From Paracoccus shandongensis (GTDB lineage: Bacteria > Pseudomonadota > Alphaproteobacteria > Rhodobacterales > Rhodobacteraceae): a stretch of DNA of 64,000 bases. The DNA lies in contig NZ_JAFLRK010000003.1 of the NCBI RefSeq assembly GCF_017315735.1, forward strand, positions 62,001 to 126,000. The letters are read 5' to 3'. The notes beneath the pieces were generated by a model. The model had not been told where the DNA came from and ran no database searches. It worked only from the letters and a program-made list of their open reading frames with translations. Made by a program: the position numbers and the translations under genes. This document shows, piece after piece, positions 1 to 9,234 of the stretch. How positions within the stretch are numbered: position 1 is the stretch's first letter; each line of letters opens with the position of its first letter.

Positions 1-466
1 GCGCGGGGTGCCGCTTCTGGTGCAGCTTCTGGTGTTCTATTACTCGCTGCCGCTGATCGGGCTTGACGTGCCCGCCATGGTCGCCGCCATCGTCACCGTG
101 GGCATCTGCGCCAGCGCCTATATCTCGGAAATCTGGCGCGGCGCGATCAACGCGCTGCCCCCCGGCCAGGCCGAGGCCGCGGTGGCCATCGGCATGACGC
201 CCCGCGATGTCTGGGGCCGCGTGATCCTGCCGCAGGCCGTCACCATGTCGCTGCCCGCGCTGATCAACGAACTGATCCTGCTGGTCAAGGCGTCCTCGCT
301 GGTGTCCGTGGTGGGCATCCTGGAAATCACCCGCGCCAGCCAGGCCCAGGCCGCGACCACCTTCCGCCCGCTGGAAGTCTATCTGGCGGCGGCCTGCATT
401 TATCTGCTGATCAACCTTTGCCTTGCGGCCCTGGGGCGCTGGCTGGAATACAGGACCGCCGTGTGA
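1..466 (+). CDS. amino-acid ABC transporter permease (HisM/GlnP type), 3' part
   Basis: Inner-membrane permease of a polar amino-acid importer; the 5' end lies outside the window. The visible part begins at the conserved region around VPLLVQLLVFYYSLP and carries the EAA loop (EAAVAIGMTPRDVWGRVILPQA region) that contacts the ATPase, followed by the last membrane segments. Its stop codon (464-466) shares one base with the ATG of the next permease, so the two are translationally coupled. Together with the second permease and the ATPase it forms a standard importer whose binding protein must lie upstream of the window. Substrate cannot be read from these genes. Confidence 0.9.
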   Translation, partial: RGVPLLVQLLVFYYSLPLIGLDVPAMVAAIVTVGICASAYISEIWRGAINALPPGQAEAAVAIGMTPRDVWGRVILPQAVTMSLPALINELILLVKASSLVSVVGILEITRASQAQAATTFRPLEVYLAAACIYLLINLCLAALGRWLEYRTAV

Positions 467-1122
467 TGGACATCCTGCACCAATACGGCCCGGCCCTGCT
501 GCGCGGCTTCGGCTATACCGTCCTCTGCTGGGCCTTGGGCACCGTCTTCGCCATGGCGCTTGGCCTTCTGATCGCGCTGCTACGCCATTACGGCCCCCGC
601 TGGCTGGGCTGGATCATCCAGGTCTATATCGAGGTGATCCGGGGCACGCCCTTCCTGGTGCAGCTGTTCGTGCTGTATTACGGCGGCCCGCTGATCGGGC
701 TGCGGCTGGACGCGCTGCCCGCAGGACTGCTGGGCCTGACCATCTATGGCAGCCCCTATTTCGCGGAAATCTTCCGCGCGGGCTTCCGCGCCGTGCCGCT
801 GGGGCAGCTTGAGGCCGCGCGCGCCATCGGCATGGCGGAGCCCGCCATCGTGCGGCGCATCCTTTTGCCCCTGTCGATGGTGTCCGCGCTGCCCGCGCTG
901 ATCAACTTCTCGATCATCCTGACCAAGGAAACGGTGATCCTGTCCATCATCACCGTGCCCGAACTGATGTACGAGGTCAGCCGCATGTCCGCCGAAACCT
1001 TCCGCTTTGTCGAGGCGAACCTGGTGCTGGCCCTGTTCTTCTGGGGCCTGGTCGAGGCCATTTCCCGCCTTGGCCGCCGGTTTGAATCGCGCGTCACGAA
1101 ACACCTGATCGAAAGGACATGA
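466..1122 (+). CDS. amino-acid ABC transporter permease
   Basis: Second inner-membrane permease of the same polar amino-acid importer, 218 residues starting MDILHQYGP. The ATG at 466 overlaps the previous stop codon, which decides the start over the longer upstream reading. It shows the family hallmarks: an N-terminal hydrophobic segment, the [17 protein letters not shown] stretch and the EAA loop ([22 protein letters not shown]). About five membrane segments are expected. Its stop overlaps the first possible ATG of the ATPase gene. The pair of permeases probably forms a heterodimer. Confidence 0.92.
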   Translation: MDILHQYGPALLRGFGYTVLCWALGTVFAMALGLLIALLRHYGPRWLGWIIQVYIEVIRGTPFLVQLFVLYYGGPLIGLRLDALPAGLLGLTIYGSPYFAEIFRAGFRAVPLGQLEAARAIGMAEPAIVRRILLPLSMVSALPALINFSIILTKETVILSIITVPELMYEVSRMSAETFRFVEANLVLALFFWGLVEAISRLGRRFESRVTKHLIERT

Positions 1123-1124
1123 CG

Positions 1125-1895
<771 letters not shown>

Positions 1896-1899
1896 CGCG

Positions 1900-1926
1900 A
1901 CCGGCCCCGACATGATCGGGGCCGGT
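1900..1926. terminator. bidirectional terminator hairpin
   Basis: A perfect 11-bp stem (ACCGGCCCCGA and its complement) with a five-base CATGA loop lies in the 41-bp gap between the stop of the ABC ATPase gene and the stop of the convergent acyl-CoA dehydrogenase gene. A short T run (GTTT) follows on the plus strand; the minus side lacks one. It probably separates the two converging transcripts. Confidence 0.75.
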
Positions 1927-1936
1927 GTTTCCAGTT

Positions 1937-3070
1937 TCAGGCCAGCAGGCCCCGCGCGATGATCGTGCGCTGGATTTCCGAACTGCCTTCATAGATGCGG
2001 AAGATCCGCAAATCGCGCAGATAGCGTTCCAGCGGGAAGTCGCGGCAATAGCCGTATCCGCCATGGATCTGCAACGCGCGGTCGGCGATGCGCCAGGCGG
2101 CCTCGGACGCGAACAGTTTCGCATGGGCGCTTTCCGTGGAATAGCGCGCGCCGGTGCCACGCAGGCGCGCCGCCGCCAGCCCCAGGGCGCGCGCGGCGGC
2201 CAGGTCGTTGGCGCTGTCGGCCAGCATCCATTGCAGCCCCTGGAAATCCGCGATGGGATGGCCGCCCACCTGCCGTTCCTTTGCATAGGAAATGGCCGCG
2301 TTCAGCGCCGCCTCGGCGATGCCGGTGGCCTGGGCCGCGACCTCGATCCGGCCGTTGTCCAGCACCTTCATCGCGGTGCGGAAACCCGTGCCCTCGGGTC
2401 CAATGCGGTTTTCTTCCGGGACAAAGCAGTCGTCGAAGGTGACGCCGAAGACATGGCCGCCGCGCAGGCCCATGGTGCGTTCGGCGGGCGCGATGGCTAT
2501 GCCGGGGGTTTCCTTGGGTTCCACCACAAAGGCCGACACGCCGCGCGCGCCCGCGTCAGGGTTGGTCTTGGCATAGACCACCATGAAATCGGCCGCGCCC
2601 GCGTTGGAAATGAAGCATTTGGACCCGCGCAGCCGGTATCCCGCCCCGTCGCGCCGCGCCACCGTGCGCATGTCGGCGGGGTTCGACCCGGCCTGCGGTT
2701 CCGTCAGGGCGAAGGCGCCCAGGCTACCCGCCGCAGCCTGCGGCAGGAACCGCGCCCGCAGCGCCGCGTCGGCCCCCAGATGCAGCGAATCCGTGGCCAA
2801 GTAATGGGCCGTCAGCAAGGACGCGGTCGATCCGCAGGCCCCGGCGATCAGTTCCACCGCGCGGTAAAGGGCCGGACCGGACAGGCCCAGGCCGCCGTCC
2901 TCCTCGGGCAGGTTCAGGCCCATCAGCCCCAGATCCGCCATGGCGGGCAGGTGGCAGGTGGCAAAGGTCGCGGTTTCGTCCAGTTCGGCGGCACGGGGCG
3001 CCAGAACCTCTTGGGCAAAGCGCCCGATCTGATCCAGCAGCGCGGCTTCGTCTTCGGTCCAGTCGGTCAT
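1937..3070 (-). CDS. acyl-CoA dehydrogenase
   Basis: FAD-dependent alpha,beta-oxidation of an acyl-CoA thioester, about 377 residues, the usual family length. The signatures LTEPQAGSNPADM (FAD/substrate binding, around residue 120) and QIHGGYGY are present. The C-terminal IYEGSSEIQR holds the expected catalytic glutamate, matching Glu376 of medium-chain acyl-CoA dehydrogenase. The ATG at 3070 has GGGA at good spacing; an in-frame GTG at 3076 overlaps the stop of the CoA-transferase gene. It is co-transcribed with that CoA-transferase, suggesting activation then oxidation of one carboxylic acid. The chain length or branch of the substrate is not evident. Confidence 0.9.
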   Translation of the reverse strand: MTDWTEDEAALLDQIGRFAQEVLAPRAAELDETATFATCHLPAMADLGLMGLNLPEEDGGLGLSGPALYRAVELIAGACGSTASLLTAHYLATDSLHLGADAALRARFLPQAAAGSLGAFALTEPQAGSNPADMRTVARRDGAGYRLRGSKCFISNAGAADFMVVYAKTNPDAGARGVSAFVVEPKETPGIAIAPAERTMGLRGGHVFGVTFDDCFVPEENRIGPEGTGFRTAMKVLDNGRIEVAAQATGIAEAALNAAISYAKERQVGGHPIADFQGLQWMLADSANDLAAARALGLAAARLRGTGARYSTESAHAKLFASEAAWRIADRALQIHGGYGYCRDFPLERYLRDLRIFRIYEGSSEIQRTIIARGLLA

Positions 3071-3072
3071 GG

Positions 3073-4221
3073 TCACTTTCCCAGTTCGGCGCGGATTTCG
3101 GCGCCATGTTCATCAAGGCCGGGGGCCGCCCGGCGCATCCCGCGCGGGCTGCCCGAGAAATGCACCGGCTGTTCCGGCAGGCCGACGGACCCCAGCACGG
3201 GATGGGTCACGGGCGACATAAGCCCCCGCGCCTGCGCCTGGTCCGACAGCCAGGCATCCCGCGCGGAAGCCAGTTCAGACGCGGGCACCCCCGCCGCCGA
3301 CAGCGCGGCCACCGCCTGCGCCGCCGTCAGGTTGCCGGCCCATTGCGCAATCGCCTCGGCCAGGACGGGTTCATGCGCGCGGCGGCTTTCGTCGCTGGCC
3401 ATGCGCAGGTCGTTTCGCAGGGCAGGCTGGGCGATCACCTCGCAAAAGGCGGAAAACAGCTTGTCGTTCAGCACCGCCACCGCAAAATGCCCTTGTCCGG
3501 CCGGATAGACGCCGAAGGGGGCGGACAGCGCGTGGCGGTTGCCGGTGCGCACGGGGTCGGCGTCGCAGACCAGCACCCGCGCGCCCGCCGACGGCATCAT
3601 CGACAACAGCGCGTCGAACAGCGCCAGATCGACCACCCGGCCCCGGCCCGTGCGGCTGCGGTCGAACAGCGCCACCATGATCCCCCAGGCGGCGAACAGC
3701 CCGCCCGCCACATCGGCCATCGCCTCGCCCACCATGGTCGGGGCGGCGTCCGGTTCGCCGGTCAGGTGCATCAGTCCCGACATGGCCTGCACGATGATGT
3801 CATAGGCCGGGCGCGCCGCATGGGGGCCGCTTTGCCCGAAGCCCGAGACCGAGGCATAGACCAGCCGGGGGTTGTCCGCGTGCAGCGTAGCGGCATCCAG
3901 CCCCAGCCGGGCCATCACGCCGGGGCGGAAATTTTCCACCACCACATCGGCGCGAAGGGCCAGGTCGCGCGCCACCTCCAGATCGGCCGAGGACCGCAGG
4001 TCCAGCACGATGGACCGCTTGCCGCGATTGGCGGTCTGGAACAGCGCGCTTTCGCCTTCGCGGAAGGGGCCGATATGGCGGTATTCGTCGCCGCCCGGGG
4101 CCTCGACCTTGACGACATCGGCGCCCAGGTCGGCCATCAGCGCCGTGGCATAGGGTCCGGCCAGAACCCGCGTGAAATCCAGAACCCTGATGCCTGTCAG
4201 CGGCTTTTGGTCGTCGGTCAT
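3073..4221 (-). CDS. CaiB/BaiF family CoA-transferase
   Basis: Family III CoA-transferase moving CoA between carboxylic acids, about 382 residues. The N-terminal GIRVLDFTRVLAGPYATALMAD motif region, the NRGKRS loop and VGEAMADVAGG around the expected catalytic aspartate fit the family. The ATG at 4221 is preceded by GGGGG at suitable distance; a longer reading from 4236 has no better ribosome site. The stop overlaps the acyl-CoA dehydrogenase start, so the pair is coupled. A LysR gene is transcribed divergently 80 bp away and probably controls both. Substrate unknown. Confidence 0.9.
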   Translation of the reverse strand: MTDDQKPLTGIRVLDFTRVLAGPYATALMADLGADVVKVEAPGGDEYRHIGPFREGESALFQTANRGKRSIVLDLRSSADLEVARDLALRADVVVENFRPGVMARLGLDAATLHADNPRLVYASVSGFGQSGPHAARPAYDIIVQAMSGLMHLTGEPDAAPTMVGEAMADVAGGLFAAWGIMVALFDRSRTGRGRVVDLALFDALLSMMPSAGARVLVCDADPVRTGNRHALSAPFGVYPAGQGHFAVAVLNDKLFSAFCEVIAQPALRNDLRMASDESRRAHEPVLAEAIAQWAGNLTAAQAVAALSAAGVPASELASARDAWLSDQAQARGLMSPVTHPVLGSVGLPEQPVHFSGSPRGMRRAAPGLDEHGAEIRAELGK

Positions 4222-4301
4222 GATGCCCCCGTTCATTGACGGGGACAGGATGACGCATCACGGGTATAGATGGAAATCATCGTTTCGGATATGGGGAATC
4301 G

Positions 4302-5213
4302 ATGCAGCCTATACCCTTCGGACTTCGCCAGATCACCTATCTGCTGGCGGTCGCGGAAACCGGATCGACCGCCGCCGCCGCGCGGGCGGTGAATGTCTCG
4401 CAGCCCTCGGTGTCCCAAGCGGTGGCGCTGATCGAGGCGCATTTCGGCCAGCCGCTGTTCCTGCGCCTGCCCGGGCAGGGGATGCAGCCCACCCCCTTCG
4501 GGCGGCAGAAGCTGGCGGCGCTTGAAGGCCTGATGGCCCAGGTCCGCGCGACCCTTGCCCCCGCCACGGGCCCCGAGGGCGAGCTGGTGCTGGGGGTCTA
4601 TTCCACGCTGGGCCCGCGCCATGCGCCGCGCCTGATGCGCGGCTTTGCCGAGCGCCACCCCGGCGCGCGGATCACGCTGGTGGAAGGCGACCTGGCGGAT
4701 CTGGAACAGGGGTTGCGCCGGGGCCGCATCGACCTGGCCCTGGTCTATGACACCGGCTTTCCGGCGGATCTGGCGCTGACGCCGTTGCAGGCCGTGCCGC
4801 CCCATGCCCTTGTGCCGCCCGATCACCGTCTGGCGGCGGCGGGCGCCGTGGCGCTGGCGAATCTGGCCGCCGATCCGGTGGTGCTGATCAACCTGCCCCA
4901 CAGCCGGGGCTATTTCCTGTCGCTGTTCCAGATCTGCGGGGTGACGCCCCGCATCGCCGCCGAAACCGCCTCGGTCGAGATGCTGCGCGCCATGGTCGCC
5001 AACGGCCTGGGCGTGGGCCTGCTGGCGACCGACCTGCCGCATGATCTGGCCTATGACGGCGGGCGCGTGGTGCGGCTGGCGCTGACCGGCAGCCTGCCCC
5101 CAAGCCGCATCGCCATCGCGCGGGCAGCAAGCCTGCCCCCGACCGCCACGGCAGCCGCCTTTCTGCGCTTTTGCGTCAAGGCGATGGCCCCCGGTCAGCC
5201 CGCGACCGGCTGA
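4302..5213 (+). CDS. LysR-family transcriptional regulator
   Basis: 303-residue LysR-type regulator. The N-terminal winged helix (FGLRQITYLLAVAETGST, then NVSQPSVSQAVALIE) is followed by a periplasmic-binding-like effector domain from about residue 90. GGGGAA precedes the ATG. It is divergent from the CoA-transferase/acyl-CoA dehydrogenase pair, the usual arrangement for a LysR protein and its target operon. Its last 19 bp overlap the 3' end of the convergent HutD-like gene. The inducer is unknown; an acid or CoA ester handled by the neighbouring enzymes is an inference. Confidence 0.9.
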   Translation: MQPIPFGLRQITYLLAVAETGSTAAAARAVNVSQPSVSQAVALIEAHFGQPLFLRLPGQGMQPTPFGRQKLAALEGLMAQVRATLAPATGPEGELVLGVYSTLGPRHAPRLMRGFAERHPGARITLVEGDLADLEQGLRRGRIDLALVYDTGFPADLALTPLQAVPPHALVPPDHRLAAAGAVALANLAADPVVLINLPHSRGYFLSLFQICGVTPRIAAETASVEMLRAMVANGLGVGLLATDLPHDLAYDGGRVVRLALTGSLPPSRIAIARAASLPPTATAAAFLRFCVKAMAPGQPATG

Positions 5214-5776
5214 TCGCCCAGGCCGAACCGGACCACGACAAGATCGGCCCTGCCGGTCAGCGTGACCCTTTCCCCACGGCCGGGATCGCACAGGATCGTG
5301 TCGCCCTGGCCCAGGCCTGTTCCGTCCGGCAGGCTTGCCCGCCCGTCCCGCAGGACGACCGCCCCGCCGCCGGGTCCAAGATCAAGGCTTGCCCTGTCCT
5401 GCAACGCCACCCGGTCCACCCGCGCCGTGGCCCGGCCCCGGCGCCCCATGAAGTTCAGATCCCGCACGATACCGTCCAGAAGACGCGACCGCACCGCCTG
5501 TTCGCCTGCAAATGCCAGAAGATCGCCGGGCTTCAGGACTTGTTCCGCCCCGTCGTCCAGTTGCAGGGCGACGCCATTCCCTGACAGCAGGACAAGGGTG
5601 CGGTCGATGCCCGGAAAGGCGGAAAATGCCCCGTCCCCGGCAATGGTCGCGATCGACAGGCGCCAGTCGAAATCGTCGAACCCCGCGCCGGGCGGAAAGG
5701 CCGCGATCTCGCGCGTTTCCCCGCCGCCGTTCTTCCACGGGGCCGCGGTCAGTTCGGAGTAAGGGATCAGCCGCAT
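5195..5776 (-). CDS. HutD/Ves-family protein
   Basis: 193-residue cupin-like protein of the HutD/Ves family. The N-terminal ELTAAPWKNGGGETREIA is the family signature, followed by the DFDWRLSIATI and GDGAFSAFPGIDRTLVLLSG stretches. HutD proteins are often linked to histidine utilisation, but no hut gene lies nearby, so a role in histidine breakdown is not supported here. The gene is convergent with the LysR gene, overlapping it by 19 bp. The start is an ATG preceded by a purine-rich stretch. Confidence 0.8.
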   Translation of the reverse strand: MRLIPYSELTAAPWKNGGGETREIAAFPPGAGFDDFDWRLSIATIAGDGAFSAFPGIDRTLVLLSGNGVALQLDDGAEQVLKPGDLLAFAGEQAVRSRLLDGIVRDLNFMGRRGRATARVDRVALQDRASLDLGPGGGAVVLRDGRASLPDGTGLGQGDTILCDPGRGERVTLTGRADLVVVRFGLGDQPVAG

Positions 5777-5930
5777 CCGTTTTCTCGCCTTGTCCAGGGG
5801 AACATCACCTTGGCGCGGTCAGGCCGGCGCTGCAATGGCGCCTGCCGGCCTCTCTCAAGGTGCCGGATACCGGAAGCACCTGACAGGATCTTCCGATCCG
5901 GTCGGGACGGATGAAGCCGCACGCCGCCCT

Positions 5931-6827
5931 TCAGCGCATCCCGGCCAGCTTGGCCACGTCGACGAAATCGCGGACCTGCGTTGACCGGTTTGACCGTTTC
6001 CACGCAAGAATGGTGCGGATGCGGAACAGCGGGTGCATGATCGGCCGCACCTCGACGCTGCGGCCCAGAAAGCCGATCAGGCTTTCGGGATAAACGGTCA
6101 CGCCAAGGCCCGCAGCGACCAGGCCCAGCAGGGCCAGGGTGTTCGATGCCTCGATGGCGATGTTCAGCGATATTCCTTCGGCGCTGAACAGGTTGGCCAG
6201 GCGCCAGCGGTATTCCTCCCATTCGTGGGTGTCGCCCAGGATGATGTCCTGCCCGGCCAGGTCGGCGGGCGTGACCACGGGCAGGCGCAGCAGCGCGTGG
6301 TTGCGCGGCGTCACCACATACAGCGGTTCGATCGACAGCGTCAGGCTGTGGTAATCCCCGTGATCGAAGGGACCGATCATGTAGCCCAGGTCGATCTCGT
6401 TGTTGGCCAGGGCGATCTTCTGGCCCTGCGTGCGGATATAGCGGATCTTCAGGTCCACCTCGGGGTGGGCCTGCCGGAACCGCGCGACCGCCGCGGGCAT
6501 CAGTTCGGTTGCCGCAAAGGCCATGTAGCCCACGTTCAGCGACCCCAGCTTGCCCTGGGCAATGCGCCGGGCCAGCTGGATCGACGATTCGTAGTCCCGC
6601 AGCAGATGGGCGTTGTCCTCATAGAAGCTGCGCCCGGCCTGGGTCAGGCTGACCTCGCGCGTGGTGCGTTCCAGCAGCCGGAAACCCAGGGCCGATTCAA
6701 GCTTCTGGATCCGGCGGCTGAGCGCCGACTGGTCCAGGTGCAGCCGTTCCGCCGCGCGGCGGAAGCTCAGTTCCTCGGCAAGGGTGACAAAGGAATGGAC
6801 ATTCTCGATGCCGGGATAATCGCTCAT
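5931..6827 (-). CDS. LysR-family transcriptional regulator
   Basis: LysR-type regulator of about 298 residues beginning MSDYPGIENVHSF. This start places the helix-turn-helix (EELSFRRAAERLHLDQSALSRRIQ) at the usual distance from the N terminus; an upstream reading from 6878 would add 17 atypical residues. The effector domain follows from about residue 90. The gene is divergent from the N-carbamoylsarcosine amidase gene and is the most likely regulator of that hydantoin-type operon, by position. Confidence 0.88.
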   Translation of the reverse strand: MSDYPGIENVHSFVTLAEELSFRRAAERLHLDQSALSRRIQKLESALGFRLLERTTREVSLTQAGRSFYEDNAHLLRDYESSIQLARRIAQGKLGSLNVGYMAFAATELMPAAVARFRQAHPEVDLKIRYIRTQGQKIALANNEIDLGYMIGPFDHGDYHSLTLSIEPLYVVTPRNHALLRLPVVTPADLAGQDIILGDTHEWEEYRWRLANLFSAEGISLNIAIEASNTLALLGLVAAGLGVTVYPESLIGFLGRSVEVRPIMHPLFRIRTILAWKRSNRSTQVRDFVDVAKLAGMR

Positions 6828-7013
6828 GGAATGGCACCCCCTGATTGATGCGCATGGCGCATGAATAATTGCTGACACGCCATTTCCCCTGGGTCAACGA
6901 AGCAGGGAATATGGCTTCAGAGCAGCGGATCATCAGCCTGAACGGGGATCGAGGACGGCTCGGGACATGGGGTGCAGCCATGCACCCGCTTCAACAAGAC
7001 AAGGATCATGACG

Positions 7014-7736
7014 ATGAGCGAAGTGGACACCAAGGAACTGGACCGGCTGCTGCAAGAGGCCTTCGACACCGCCAGCAAGCTTTACCAGGAACGCGGCTTC
7101 CAGCGGCGCGTGGGCTTCGGCAAGCGCCCGGCCCTGGTCAGCGTGGACCTGGCCAATGCCTGGACCCGGCCGGGCAATCCCTTCACCTGCGACCAGGAGA
7201 AGATGGACAACGAGATCATCCCGGGGATGCAGAAGCTGCTGCGTGCCTTCCGCGCGCAGAACCTGCCCGTGGTCCATGTGACCACCGCCTACGAGATCAC
7301 CGACCGCAACGCCGATTTCACCGACATGGGCCTGTGGCACAACAAGATCCCCGTGGACGTGGTGGACCTGAAGAACAAGGATCTGTGGGCCATCGACAGC
7401 CGCATCGCCCCGGTCGAGGGTGAATACACGCTGCTGAAGAAGCGCGCCTCGTCCTTCCACGGCACGGAACTGGCGGGCATCCTGCGCGCCAACAACGTGG
7501 ACACGATCCTGGTGACGGGCGTCACCGCCTGCGCCTGCGTGCGCCAGACGATCTGCGACGGCATCGCCGACGGCTTCCGCACCATCGCGGTCCGCGAATG
7601 CATCGGCGACCGGGTGCCCGGCGCGGTGGCCTGGAACCTGTTCGACATCGACGCCAAGTTCGGCGACGTGCACAGCGTGGATGAATGCGTGGCCTATCTC
7701 GAAGGCCTCGGCGGGCAGAAGATCGCGGCCGAATGA
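7014..7736 (+). CDS. N-carbamoylsarcosine amidase-like cysteine hydrolase
   Basis: Isochorismatase/cysteine-hydrolase family, 240 residues. The probable catalytic triad is Asp45 (LVSVDLANAW), Lys142 or Lys143 (LLKKRASSF) and Cys175 (TACACVRQT). In this subgroup N-carbamoylsarcosine amidase releases ammonia and CO2 from N-carbamoylsarcosine to give sarcosine. The long N-terminal helix before the core also fits that subgroup. AAGGA is eight bases from the ATG at 7014 but only three from the ATG at 7008. The neighbouring HyuA/HyuB pair would supply N-carbamoyl substrates, which is the main reason for this substrate assignment; other N-carbamoyl amino acids are possible. Confidence 0.82.
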   Translation: MSEVDTKELDRLLQEAFDTASKLYQERGFQRRVGFGKRPALVSVDLANAWTRPGNPFTCDQEKMDNEIIPGMQKLLRAFRAQNLPVVHVTTAYEITDRNADFTDMGLWHNKIPVDVVDLKNKDLWAIDSRIAPVEGEYTLLKKRASSFHGTELAGILRANNVDTILVTGVTACACVRQTICDGIADGFRTIAVRECIGDRVPGAVAWNLFDIDAKFGDVHSVDECVAYLEGLGGQKIAAE

Positions 7737-7741
7737 TCCCC

Positions 7742-7767
7742 AAGGGCGCCCGCGAGGGCGCCCTTTT
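7742..7767 (+). terminator. intrinsic terminator
   Basis: A nine-base stem AAGGGCGCC pairs with GGCGCCCTT around the loop CGCGAG and is followed by TT. It lies just behind the amidase gene and could reduce read-through into the downstream transporter and hyuAB genes. Confidence 0.75.
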
Positions 7768-7823
7768 CACTGCGGCCCGCGCCTCGGGGTGACAGCAACA
7801 ACAACAAGACAGGGAAGATGACA

Positions 7824-9170
7824 ATGACAGAGCACGCGGATCCCGCGACGCTGCGCAAGGTCACGACGGCCGCAGTGGCCGGAACGATGATCGAATGGTT
7901 CGATTTCGCGATCTATGGCTTCATGGCGCCGATCATCGCCGTGACCTTCTTTCCGCCGGGAAACCAGTTGGCCGGATTGCTGCAGACCTTTGCGATCTTT
8001 GCGGTGGCCTTTGCCCTGCGCCCCGTAGGCGGGGCCTATTTCGGCCTGATGGGGGACCGTCTGGGCCGCAAGCGCGTGCTGGCCCTGACCGTCCTTCTGA
8101 TGTCGGCCGCCACCGCCGCGATCGGCCTGCTGCCCAGCCATCACGCCATCGGGATCTGGGCTCCCATCCTGCTGACGGTGGCGCGCTGCGTGCAGGGGTT
8201 TTCGGCGGGCGGCGAATATGCCGGGGCGGTGACCTATGTCATCGAACATGCGCCAGACCACCGGCGCTCGCGTTATTCCAGCTATATGCCTGCGGCGACC
8301 TTTGCCTCCTTCGCGCTGGCGGCACTGTGTTCCTATCTGCTGACCGTCCTGCTGACTACCGACCAGATGCACGCCTGGGGATGGCGCATCCCGTTCCTGA
8401 TCGCCGCGCCGCTGGGCCTGGTCGCGCTGTACATCCGGCACAGGCTGGACGAAAGCCCCTTGTTCCAGCAGGTGCTGGATGCCCCCGCCGCCGAGCATTC
8501 GCCCCTGCGCGAAACGCTGCGTGACGAATGGCGCCCGATGGTCCGGCTGGGCTGCTACATCAGCCTGACGGCGCTGTCCTTCTATATCTTCTCGACCTAC
8601 ATGACAACCTTCCTGCGCACGGTGGTGGGCATGGACACGCGCCAGGTCCTGCTGTCGAACGTGGTGGCCCTGCTGGCCGCGACGCTGATGGCCCCTTTCA
8701 TCGGCAGGCTGTGCGACCGCATGGGCCGCAAGCCCACCATGGCGGCCTCGGCCATCCTGCTGGGTGGGCTGTCGATCCCGGCCTACAACCTGGCCTCGGA
8801 CGGCACGGTGATTGCCGCCGTCAGCGCCCAGGTGCTGCTTGCCCTGGGGGCCGTCACCGCCAATGTCGTCACCGCCGTCCTGCTGTGCGAGGTGTTTCCG
8901 ACACGGGTGCGCTATACCGCCTCGGCGGTCACCTACAACATCGCCTATGCGGTCTTTGGCGGCACGGCGCCCTTTGTGGCGACCTGGCTAATCGCGGTCT
9001 CGGACAACCGCCTGGCGCCGGCCATCTATATCACGGTCATCGCCGGAATCGCGCTTGTGGTGACGATGATGTCGCCCGAAACCGCGGGCCGGTCCTTCCA
9101 AAGCCAAGGCAGCCGCCGCGCCGCCGGAACCGGGGATGAACTGCGCCCCGCGATTTCCCAGCGGACCTGA
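7824..9170 (+). CDS. MHS-family major facilitator transporter
   Basis: Inner-membrane proton symporter of the metabolite:H+ symporter (MHS) group, 448 residues with about 12 hydrophobic segments. The start of the core, GTMIEWFDFAIYGFMAP, is typical of MHS proteins such as KgtP, ShiA and ProP. GDRLGRKRVL after segment 2 and DRMGRKPTM at mid-protein are the two MFS loop motifs. AGGGAAG abuts the ATG at 7818 and is six bases from the ATG at 7824, so 7824 is preferred. Its place between the amidase and hyuA genes suggests uptake of the pathway substrate or a related acid. Confidence 0.88.
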   Translation: MTEHADPATLRKVTTAAVAGTMIEWFDFAIYGFMAPIIAVTFFPPGNQLAGLLQTFAIFAVAFALRPVGGAYFGLMGDRLGRKRVLALTVLLMSAATAAIGLLPSHHAIGIWAPILLTVARCVQGFSAGGEYAGAVTYVIEHAPDHRRSRYSSYMPAATFASFALAALCSYLLTVLLTTDQMHAWGWRIPFLIAAPLGLVALYIRHRLDESPLFQQVLDAPAAEHSPLRETLRDEWRPMVRLGCYISLTALSFYIFSTYMTTFLRTVVGMDTRQVLLSNVVALLAATLMAPFIGRLCDRMGRKPTMAASAILLGGLSIPAYNLASDGTVIAAVSAQVLLALGAVTANVVTAVLLCEVFPTRVRYTASAVTYNIAYAVFGGTAPFVATWLIAVSDNRLAPAIYITVIAGIALVVTMMSPETAGRSFQSQGSRRAAGTGDELRPAISQRT

Positions 9171-9176
9171 TCGCGC

Positions 9177-9198
9177 GGAACGGCCGCCGGGCCGTTCC
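9177..9198 (+). promoter_or_regulatory. hairpin upstream of hyuA
   Basis: A nine-base perfect stem (GGAACGGCC with its complement) around the loop GCCG lies in the gap before the hyuA ribosome site. No T run follows, so it is more likely an mRNA-stabilising or processing hairpin than a terminator. Confidence 0.45.
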
Positions 9199-9234
9199 GG
9201 GACCATGCAACAAATCACAACGGAGAGGTATCAC

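Noticed and set aside
5195..5776. Assignment of the HutD-like gene to histidine utilisation
   Set aside because: No other hut gene is present in the window, so only the family name is supported.
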